Shown here: positions 1-8,873 of the stretch, piece by piece | How positions within the stretch are numbered: the stretch's first letter is position 1 | Layout of the letters: each line of letters starts with the position of its first letter | Source: Gnomoniopsis sp. IMI 355080 | Taxonomy: Eukaryota; Ascomycota; Sordariomycetes; Diaporthales; Gnomoniaceae | Direction of reading: 5' to 3' | Assembly: GCA_027946555.1 (NCBI GenBank) | Contig: JAPEVC010000352.1 | Span: 1-24,996 of the forward strand | DNA length: 24,996 nt | The notes under the pieces: model-generated | The model's input: the letters and a program-made list of their open reading frames with translations, nothing else | Told to the model about the DNA's origin: nothing | The model's database searches: none | Position numbers and translations under genes: made by a program

Positions 1-40
1 CCATTGTGATATTCAATGCCTTGCCCAACATTGATGCTCC

Positions 41-592
41 TCATTCCATCCGAGGAGGCGGACATCCTTCGGTCAGTCCGCAGTTGACAGGGTAGCAACG
101 TTCAGAGCATTGTCTTTCGCAATTGACCATACAAAACCAGAACTTGGCAACCCCAATAATGGGAGCTATCCACCAGATCGCGCAATGAGCTGCACAGGTG
201 TGTTCGCCCTGAATGGACACATCTGAGTCAGAGGACACACTCAATGCCTGAAGTTCGCTGGGGTCATGTATGCCCATCGCGGCGAGAGTATCGGAGTCGA
301 GGGAGTCTATATCGATGGAGTCCAGGTCGATGGAGCTCAGATCGACGAGGTTGGCGTTCTTGTGAGAGTGAGTGGCGTTGGAAGGTCTTGTAGGGAGAGG
401 CTTTTAGAGTCTTGCTACACTGATTGAAGATCCTCCTGCTATCAATGCAGGTGGGGTTGGAGACGCGGAAAGAAGGGGAATCTACCTCTCCTGCAAATTA
501 GATATGGTGTCTGCATTGGCATCCTGAGGCATGGGAGCGACAGGATTGAAACCTGTGAACAGCAGGAACAAAATCAGGTTAAGATCCTTCAT
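41..592 (-). CDS. Small secreted cysteine-rich protein, 150 aa, two exons
   Basis: Exon 1 is 592-486 and exon 2 is 386-41 (stop at 41-43); the 99-bp intron 387-485 has GT..AG ends (GTAGAT..ACAAG). The start is the Met just before the hydrophobic stretch, in the context CAAAATGAAG. The open frame extends upstream to 772, but that would put about 60 polar residues before the signal peptide. Residues 1-20 look like a signal peptide. Residues 49-70 are a short Leu/Ile-Asp-Ser repeat. The C-terminal part holds eight Cys at 100, 104, 121, 125, 129, 133, 138 and 144, with an aromatic, hydrophobic segment between the second and third. I do not recognise the family. Size, signal peptide and an even Cys number fit a fungal secreted cysteine-rich protein, perhaps an effector or antimicrobial candidate, which is inference. 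A C-terminal membrane helix (residues about 105-123) is an alternative reading of the hydrophobic part. Confidence 0.7.
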
Positions 593-2687
593 TTTGAAAA
601 GACTCGAGTTGAGGATTGATTTGAATCGATTCGGAATCGACGATGAGCAGAATGGAGTGGAACAGATGACTTCTCTGAGCAGTAGAGGAGGATGGGGCCG
701 TTCCCTTTCTATGTATCTCGAAGATGGTAAGAAATGCGCTGTTCCTCTGCTTTCTTTCCCATCAATCATCACATGTTAACCTTCGAGATGGTGGCCTGAC
801 CCTCTTTGCAGAGGTCCTTGCGACTACGCGAGCTGCTGCACTAGAAGCTGGCTGATCCATTAGTGTGAGGTCCATGACATGCGCGATGATAATGATAAGC
901 TTGGGCCCAAAAGGTACGCATCTGGCCATCTGTGGTATGCTTGACTATCAGAAACCCAGCAATATTAACAAGTACGCAGATCAACATGCTCTGAAGATGT
1001 AGGTTGCGTCCAATCTAAGCGCAGGAGGCGGCGGTATACTCAAAGTGTTCATGAGGCTAATGCACATATGACTACGTAACATGTTTCATGCTCATCGAGC
1101 CCCCCGAGATCCCTCAATGCCAGCCTGGACGATGACTCGGAGATGGACACACTTTGTATCCGACCAGTGCAATACTCGTTCAGGACACAAAACCCAAACA
1201 TGACAGACAGCGTGCAGAACTCCGCGAATGGGATCAAGCTATTGGACACTTGCCAATTGAGGACTTCGGGAGTTTGGCGACTCTCTGTAAAGCGTAGTTG
1301 TCCCCAAAGTTTCCACTCCTGTATCCCTATATTCTTCTATATTCAAGTCTTTGATGTTGAAAGACTCTCTCCAGGTACCTACTGCAACGTACGCAGCTGT
1401 TCTCTTGCAGATGGGGTTTGCCAGCACCATCACACCAGTTTTACAGGTAACTGAGGCCTAGCAATATCTAGTGCATTTGGAATGACAGCTTGAGCTTAAA
1501 CATCAAGACCGCTAGTATCTGCGTCATTCGCGGAGCAACGCAAGGTATTGAAGCGCAGACTATGTGGGACCTAGGTAGCTTTCCAGAGCGACCAAAGCCT
1601 CGTGGTCGGTCCAAATTGGGCGGAGCGGCTGAGCAAGTGACGACTTGCGTCTTTTTTCGGTCCCAAAAAGAAGTATCAAAATAGACCGGGGGGGGGAGAA
1701 GGAAGGGATGGGCACACCGGCACACTGCTATCAGATCGTCTCTCCACGGTTCGAACAAGTGTGAATGGTACAGAAAGAAATTGGGAGCTGCCTCCGGAGA
1801 TAGGTGCGTATGTCCTCGGCGCTCGCACGTATCTCGTGTGCCAGGGATATACCTGGTAGAGCTGTAGGGCTGTAAGTCTCTATGCTCATTTCTGCTAGCG
1901 ATAGGTATCAGTGACAGTCTATTCGTACAGCGGGTAAGGATCACCAGTGGTGATTCTTTTTTTGTTTTTTACATATGAAATATCTTAAAACATAGCTGGA
2001 ACGGACATGCGCAGTCGAATTCCTTATTATTGTCATTAAAATCATAAGGAAGCCAAGTCGGCTCAGCCTGGAAATAGCAGCCCAGACCCATAAAAGGGGC
2101 GCCCACGATATGCTCCAGCCCGCAAGTGGCCAAGAGAGCCATGGATATGGATGCTCGGCACGAGCCGACACGAAATCGATCTGTTGTCACGCTGCAAACC
2201 TTTCGGACCCCACTGCACCGGCTGTCTGGTGACGGCTTCCTCTGTTTATCATTTGCGATGGACCCGGAAACCGACCGACATCCGAGAACAGCCAGCCATG
2301 CTCTCCACCAGTGGCTGCGTCACCTTGTTCGTGGATCTGCGTCGGAACAACCACCAAGCGCCGCACCCTCGCCTCAACGACACGCGCTCCGCGAGGCTTA
2401 TGCGAGATGCTCGTGGAGAATTGCGTCGGATTGAGGGCCCCACGGTTCGGGAATTGTGGATACTTTCGACTTATTGTTGACGCGGATGGATCCGCCGCGC
2501 CACCCCTTTCGTCGTCCTCTATGAATATCTTTTATGGATATCGACGATGGTCCAGTATATTGTGGCCCCGGTGCCTTGCGCTGGGGTTGGGCCCAAGGCT
2601 CTGTTTTGATTGAGCAGTCTTCCCTCTTCGACCTCCTTCTTCCTCACCATTTCACTTGAAGAGGGTCAACTCTAGGTATACGCCGAG
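593..2687. other. Intergenic region without a convincing gene
   Basis: About 2.1 kb between the secreted Cys-rich gene and the arylsulfotransferase gene. Open frames up to about 158 codons occur on both strands but overlap one another and show no recognisable domain, signal peptide or plausible splice partners. The stretch holds a run of nine G at 1688-1696 and a CCTAGG palindrome at 1570. It should contain the promoters of both flanking genes, which are transcribed away from each other. Confidence 0.5.
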
Positions 2688-4791
2688 ATGTTTTCCTTTC
2701 TTCTACTGGTCTGCATCTGCTCGCTCTTCCTCGCCACCAGTGGAGAGTTCCTCTCGCAGGACTATGACAGTTACAACGACGGCGAGCTAGGCCACCGGCC
2801 ATATCACGAGTTCTACACCAGCACGGAGCGCTCACCGATACTGCAGGTGAACATATGGAACAAGACCGCCGTGGCCTCGGGCGGCTCGCATATCTTCCTG
2901 CGCAATGATGGACAGACCGCCTCCGAGCAGGCTACACCACTCATCCTTGACGCCAGGGACCTCAGTGCCGTGTACATGAACCGGTCATATGCCAATGTGT
3001 TTGGCACGCGCGTGCAGGAAGACAGGGGCCAAAAGTACCTGACGTTCTGGGAGGGCGACAAGCCCGTCAGCGGCATCGGTAGCGGCTATGGACTGGCGTT
3101 TGACGAGAACTACAACCTGCGGTACAAGATCTCGGCACAGAACCTCCGCAAGGTCCACGCCGATCTGCACGAGTTTGCCTTCACGGGCAACGGCACGGCG
3201 CTGGTGACGGGAGTGGACCGGGTCAAGCTTAGCACAGCGGGCTGGAGAGCATGGAAGGGCCGCAAGACGTACCATATCCTGGACGCTGTGTTCCAGGAAA
3301 TCGATCTGGAGACGAATGAGGCGATTTTCAGCTGGCGGTCGTCGGAGCACATCGACCCCATGGACTCGTACGAGCCCATCTACCCCAATTGGGACACGTA
3401 TCACATGAACAGCATCCAGAAGGTACTGTATACCTTGCCATCATTCCCTCGCGCTCACAATAAAAATAAAAAAAGACTTCACACTGACACCCAAAATCCC
3501 ATAGACCGAAGCAGGCAACTATCTCATCTCCATCCGCCACACACACGCCATATACCTCGTCTCGGGGACCACGGGTGAAATCCTGTGGACCCTAGGCGGC
3601 AAGCGCAACAACTTCGTAGAGCCGACGCCACCGCCAGAGGGCATCGCTCCGGCCCTCTCCTTCTCCTGGCAACATCACGCGCGCTTCGTCCCGCACACGA
3701 ATGAAACGCAGCTCACATTTTTCGACAACCACTCCAAGGACACCAGCCACGGGGAGTGCACAGCGGGGTCGTGCTCCCGCGGGTTGCACGTCGCGCTCGA
3801 CACCACGGCTGACCCGCCGACAGTGCAGCTGCTGACCGAGTACCAACACCCGAGCCGGCTTCAGGCGCAGAGTCAAGGGAGTATGCAGCCGTTGGAGGTG
3901 GATGAGATGACGGGGGAGTTTGAGAGAGTGTTTATTGGGTGGGGCCGATGCCCGAGCTTCACAGAGCACGATGCGACGACGGGCGAGACGTTGCTGGATG
4001 TCCAGTTCAGCCCGTGGCACAGCAAGCATATTGTGGATGCGCTGGACAACTATCGGGCGTACCGCATGGATTGGAAAGCCGAGCCGTGGTGGGATCCTGT
4101 CTTGGCGCTGCGCGAAAGTGATGCCGAGGATGACGACATGCTCGATGTCTACGTCAGCTGGAATGGGGCGACGGAGGTGCGCAGCTGGGCAGTGCGCGGC
4201 TTGCTGAAGGAGGAGGAGGACGAGGAGGAGGACGAGGAGGAGGACGAGGAGGAGGACGAGGAGGAGGACGAGGAGGAGGACGAGGCTGATAGTCGCGTGG
4301 TAGCTCGGGCGGAGGCGCCGCTGCTTGCGACGAGCGAGAGGACCGGTTTCGAGACACGGATGAATGTCTCGCGGGCGGGTCTGCTGTACCTTTGGGCAGA
4401 GGCGCTGGATGCGAATGGCGCCGTGATCCGGAAGACGGACGTGGTGGATTTCGTGGGCGGGAACGTGACCATCGTCCCCTTTACAAACGCGGACTTTGAG
4501 GAAATGTTGGCTGCCAAGCTGGCGGCGGTGGGCCTGTCCTCGTGGGGCTGGTTTGGACTGGGCGGTGTGATTATTGGGCTGGTACTGGTGGCTTTGGGTG
4601 GCAGGATGCTGTGGCAGCGGTATGAGATATATGATCGGTTGGATGCTGATGACTTCGACTTGGATGGGGAGTCAGATGCTGACGACGAGGAGGTGCCGCT
4701 TGGGATGAGCAATTTCCTACGGGATGGCGAGATGCCTGAGCCATGGCAGGATTATTCACCGACAGTAAGCTCCAGAGAAAAGCCCTCATGA
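2688..4791 (+). CDS. Arylsulfotransferase-family (ASST-like) secretory-pathway membrane protein, 673 aa
   Basis: Exons are 2688-3422 and 3505-4791; the 82-bp intron 3423-3504 is phase 0 with GTACTG..CATAG ends, joining ..NSIQK to TEAGNY... Residues 1-19 form a signal peptide. The body resembles the fungal Arylsulfotran_2 (ASST) family: PNWDTYHMNSI before the intron, then ISIRHTHAIYLVSG, GEILWTLGGK, SWQHHARFV (His302-His303) and FFDNHS (319-322). Bacterial ASSTs are beta-propeller enzymes that move a sulfuryl group between phenols without PAPS, via a His; whether fungal members do this chemistry is not settled. A perfect EEED repeat occupies residues 481-504. A hydrophobic helix at about 592-614 and an acidic tail suggest a type I membrane protein with a lumenal or extracellular catalytic part and a cytosolic tail. 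N-glycosylation sequons (NKT, NRS, NGT, NET) fit the secretory route. Only the substrate is unknown; the gene looks intact. Confidence 0.85.
4210..4284 (+). repeat. 12-bp tandem repeat in frame, six EEED units
   Basis: Six perfect copies of GAGGAGGAGGAC plus a partial seventh lie inside the arylsulfotransferase coding sequence, after codon AAG and before GCT GAT. The period is four codons, so changes in copy number keep the frame and only lengthen or shorten the acidic block. Confidence 0.97.
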
Positions 4792-6381
4792 TGTGAATAG
4801 GTAGCGATAGTTGAATTTGCAAATCTACGTGTCAATACGTGGTCAAGAGGGATCAAGACTGTCCTCGTCCCGCATCATGATGGCTACTAAGTTTAGAGCA
4901 CATCTTCCCTGGTGATAGGGAATCCAGCGCAACTCCGCTCTAATCTCTATTCTCTGTGAATGCGCATCGCCGATAAGACTGTACGACCACTCGCAACTCA
5001 ATGTGCATCCCACACTGGTAGCACGTCTTCTCAGGAGACATAGACTCATCCTACTCACCTAATAGTTTGTGGTAGATTCATTAATGGTACAGAAGGCTCT
5101 TGCCTTACAATTTACTCTTCGTACAGGAAAAGAACAATTGCAAGCATCTCCTATTCCCGTTCAAACCCATGACTACCTAGGTATCTACGCTGTTTGCCAG
5201 CGACGACATGCAGATTAGCTATGCTCATCCCAGAAAAGAGTCATATCTGAGTCTGTTTAGTATGCGTATATCTGGCATAACAATCCGACCGATCTAGATA
5301 CGTTACTCAGAAACCACTTCCAACATGAACGATCCCATCCCGCGATCCGGTATTGATCACGCCAACTGTCACTTTAGCTGTCACTGAGCTGTCAACAACA
5401 ACAAAACGATCATCTTCCCAGCATAGCCTTGCAGATATTCGCCATGCCACGCTTTATTTCTGTCAGACGACACTTGAAGATAAGGACAGAGAACGGCAAG
5501 GGTCTGCGTATCGACAAGCATTTCCAATGATACAGTATACTGTTCACCCAAGCAGCTCTGCGCAATAGACGTTTCACGGACGTTGCGGACGGGAAAATAT
5601 GATCGACATATATGACTTGTCTTTGTGTGCGTGCTGAGTCATCGTCTTACGCCGCTCTTTGACAAGAAGCCAAAAGTTTTCGGATATTCGGATTTGTGTT
5701 TGATCTGCTCCCGTGTTAGGAGAATTGTCCCGCCTGCCCCCAATTGCCCACTTGCGTGAGTGGGTCAGGGCTGCGGCCATATACTGCTACTACTATTATT
5801 ACAGAATGGTCTACCTCAGATAGCAAGGAGGGTGGAATCTCCTGATTGGGTGATGATAGTGGCTCTAAAATGTCGTCGCATGTGAGCGTAAGTAGGTGGA
5901 TAGATACTTTGGAAAGAAACACAGCTACCTAGTTCGTGTACGGGATGGGATGACAGGAGATGTTCATCCTGAGCCTAGACTGAGCTTACTTTGTCATCTG
6001 AAAATCATCTGGAGGCAAGATTTTCCGTGACATGACTTTCTAGCTGCTGCTTACCTCCGTTCGATCATGGCCGAGCTTTGATGGCGGGCAGGCACAAACC
6101 AACTTCGACGATTCAGGCATATTTCTGGGATGGAAGCTCCAATGTTCTTCCCCCCCGGTCCGCTTCTGAGTTTCCGCACCGCCAGACCCTGCCAAGACGC
6201 TAAAACAGCCAGCCTAGGAAGAGGCTCAAGCCAAACCACCCTTGCAAAAATTCCACCGCGCAACAATTTTCTCTCTCCAGTTCTGCGGCCGAGCAACGAC
6301 GACGACGACGACCATCAACACACCCACCTCACCATCACCACACACATCTAGTACAGACTGCACCAAAACAATCCATCGACA
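4792..6381. other. Intergenic region, no gene seen
   Basis: About 1.6 kb between the arylsulfotransferase stop and NOP10. Only short open frames (up to about 80 codons) without recognisable features are present. It holds a perfect TACCTAGGTA palindrome at 5174-5183 and three CTGTCA hexamers at 5366, 5378 and 5389. The last 150 bp before NOP10 are C- and CA-rich, as is common in fungal leaders. Confidence 0.5.
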
Positions 6382-6672
6382 ATGCATCTCATGATCAGCG
6401 TTGACGCCTCAGGCAAGCGTGCCTACACGCTGAAGAAGGTCCTCGAGGGCAAGGTGACAAAATCAGCACACCCAGCGCGCTTCTCGCCGGACGACAAGTG
6501 GTCCAAGCACCGCGTGCTGCTGCGCAAGCGTTTCGGCCGTCTGCCTAGTGCTAAAGGTATGTCTCTAGTCTTTCTCCTCTTTCCCTTTTCTCTGGTCATG
6601 GTACAAACAAAGAAGTTTGAAGAGGAAACTAACCTGGTGCGCGGCTCAGTGGACTCCGAGTCGAGGCCATAA
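6382..6672 (+). CDS. NOP10: H/ACA ribonucleoprotein complex subunit Nop10, 65 aa
   Basis: Exon 1 is 6382-6556 and exon 2 is 6650-6672; intron 6557-6649 (93 bp) has GTATGT..CTCAG ends and an ACTAAC branch point about 20 bp before the acceptor. Nop10 is a core protein of H/ACA snoRNPs, binding the pseudouridine synthase Cbf5/dyskerin, and acts in rRNA pseudouridylation and 18S processing in the nucleolus. The family signature is plain: MHLM at the start, YTLKKV (15-20), TKSAHPARFSPDDK (26-39) and RKRFG (48-52). The length matches the 58-65 residues usual for the family. The spliced end, ..LPSAKVDSESRP, is not one I recognise. The intron length is a multiple of three and has no in-frame stop, so an unspliced transcript would still read through as 96 residues. 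The start context CGACAATGC is good. It converges on NOB1, 648 bp downstream. Confidence 0.93.
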   Translation: MHLMISVDASGKRAYTLKKVLEGKVTKSAHPARFSPDDKWSKHRVLLRKRFGRLPSAKGMSLVFLLFPFSLVMVQTKKFEEETNLVRGSVDSESRP

Positions 6673-7320
6673 ATCTCGAATGTCAACAACCCATTTCAGC
6701 GGTGGCAAAATTAGCATCAGACAAACTCAGGGCTCTGTTTCGGAGACCCGGCGACCATCACGGTCATTCGACTGACACATGGAAAGAAATGGAAGAGTCA
6801 GGAAGGATTGGGAATGGATGGACGCCCCTTAATATCGGCTGGGCGGGAGTCTAGCTGATCCGAACAAGGTTGAGGCAAAGGCGTGGAACAGGAAAACACC
6901 GTATCTGTGCTTGTGATGGCGGCGGATGCCTGCTTGTCAGGTTTTGCGTACGACACCATGCAACCAGCGCGGGGATCGGAGAAAAGCATATCAAGGAGGT
7001 TGGGTTGAGGGCGTAAGGCGTTGGTGGACCTTTTACTCGTGCCAAAACTAGGCCTGGCGGAAAATCAAAATTTAGTTTCACATCACTGGACAAGTCCTAG
7101 GTCACGACTTGAAACTGTGTAGTGAAGGAGATCATGTCCATCATATCACTGTGTTTTCTTGGCAAAAGGTGCATCAATTTGGGTGGCCTTGGCGGTTCGC
7201 CCATCAGCCGGGTCTGTGTACCATAGGAAATTTGGCGTGCACTGGTCAATAGATCATGTATTCATCCAGAAATAGGCCAGAAGCGGGTATCATTGTAGAT
7301 CTATCAGAGCCATCCCCCAT
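6673..7320. other. Convergent 3' region between NOP10 and NOB1
   Basis: A 648-bp gap between two stop codons facing each other, so it should hold the 3' UTRs and polyadenylation sites of both genes. No credible coding sequence is seen. Confidence 0.5.
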
Positions 7321-8873
7321 CTACCGCCTCTTCTTTGCGTTCACATTTCGCCCTGCTCCAACCCTGATCCTGCCATGCCCACCTGTCCGCTCTCCTGACA
7401 CCAAGTTCGGCAGGTAGTCCTCATCCATCAAGTCACGCTGCCTCGCACGGCGATCCTCGTCCGCCTTGCGAGTGTACTCCTTTTGGTCCTCGGCCAGAAT
7501 CAGCCCGGCGCCCCAGTGGCCCTTGCCGCCGCCCACTACATTGGCCAATTTCCCGTTGGCGCTGCCGTGCGTGGGCTTGGGCACACTGTAGACGTTGCCG
7601 CGTTTGTTGTAGACAAAATTCTTCTTGAGGTGCAGCCGCGTGGCGCCCGAGGCGTCGGTGCTGCACGACACGCGTGTGAGTGTGGCCTGGCCGCACTTGG
7701 GGCAGAATTGTCGGTCCATTTTACGCGAGACGGCAAAGCACCCGTAGCAGCGCAAGACCCAAGTCTTGAGCTGGCGAATACGTGAGAGTCCTGAAGGGGA
7801 GACGAGGCTGGACACTTGGTCAGCAAAGACTGTTACCTGGCGGGAGAAAGCATCCTAGGGAAAATACGCACTTTAGGTTTATCCGGAGAGCCACGTTCTG
7901 CATGGCAAAGTCGGATGTGAGCAGGGCTGCTTGTAGTGTCTCCTGTATCGCAGCCTCCTTCGGGCCGGAAACAGCTGCGTCCTTGGCTTGGTGCGCCTTG
8001 AGATTGGAGGGTGTGATCCAACCATCACTGTCGTCTTCGTCTGAACCTTGATCGGCGGGCATTCCCGTACCATCTTGTTCTTGGCAATGCTCCTCTGGAG
8101 CAGAGTCGCTCAGGGTGAGGTCGTCGAGCTTTGCCTCCACGTTGCCATCATCCCGGTCCACCTTTTCTGATGATCCTTCAAGTGCGACTTTGCTGGGCTC
8201 TGTTGAAACATCCTCGACGGGAGGTAGAAGATCCGAGGTCGTGTCTTGGGCTTCGTTGGAGGGAGGTGTTCGAACCTCCGGGTCTGCGTCGACCTCGTGT
8301 TTTGTTTCTTGTTCTACTGAGATAGGCGCCTCTACTTCGTTGCTCGTAGAGACAGAGGGAGGCTTTCCATTCAGGCCTTTCTGGCTAGGGTCTTTCCTGA
8401 TCCTCCAGTCACCTCCATTACGCTCCAGCTCGAGTTCATATGTTAATGCCAGCAGGTGAATATCAGGCTTGCTCATGACCTCCAGATCGCCCGTACGTCT
8501 GGAGAAATCGGACACAAATCTGATTGACTCAGGGCGGGGGTTTCGAAGGGTGAGGAAAGGCAAGAGAGTTGTCTGGACTCGGGAGCGTGTGGCGGCATCC
8601 TGAAGAAGGGGATCGACGATTAGAAACAGTGCCAAGAAGAAGAGAGAGGGCAGATCCGTGAGCTGGCAGACGGACCTTAATTTCGGTGAGGACGGATGGG
8701 ATAGTATAGAGCTGCTCTGCCTGGGATAGGAGGGTAGATAGGGCCGGCTCGTTCTTAATCAGTGGGCCGGTGTCGATGACAAGGCTGTGTATTCTTTTCT
8801 GTTGCTGCGGTTGGTCGACTGGGGGTTGCGGGGGAGGGGCAGCCACTGAGGCTGAGGCATTCTCCGAGGCCAT
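7321..8873 (-). CDS. NOB1: 20S pre-rRNA D-site endonuclease Nob1, 470 aa, three exons
   Basis: Exons are 8873-8676, 8599-7872 and 7807-7321. Intron 1 (8600-8675, 76 bp) runs GTCCGT..TTCAG. Intron 2 (7808-7871, 64 bp) runs GTGCGT..TCCAG with a TGCTGAC branch point. Nob1 cuts 20S pre-rRNA at site D to make the 3' end of 18S rRNA in late, cytoplasmic 40S particles. The PIN domain spans about 28-125, with acidic residues D34 (VIDTGPLI), E64, D104 and D112 as likely metal ligands. An acidic, low-complexity linker covers about 130-285. A zinc ribbon follows, C329xxC332 and C344xxC347, then the conserved blocks HLKKNF, GHWGAGLILAEDQKEY, QRDLMDEDYLP and GAGRNVNAKKRR. The chosen Met is the one nearest the PIN domain, after which a short Pro/Gln-rich leader runs; the frame is open further upstream to 9035. 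All key residues seem present. Confidence 0.93.

Noticed and set aside
41..592. Small Tim chaperone reading of the twin CxxxC pattern
   Set aside because: The protein has a clear secretory signal peptide, extra Cys residues and a hydrophobic segment between the pairs, none of which fits small Tims.
4149..4712. Minus-strand frame with a long Ser run
   Set aside because: The Ser run is the antisense reading of the GAGGAGGAGGAC repeat inside the arylsulfotransferase exon.
5153..5170. GTTCAAACCC, like a tRNA T-loop
   Set aside because: The bases on each side do not pair as a T stem and no cloverleaf can be drawn.
8264..8280. GGTTCGAACACC on the minus strand, like a tRNA B box
   Set aside because: It lies inside NOB1 exon 2, with no A box or acceptor-stem pairing at the right distance.
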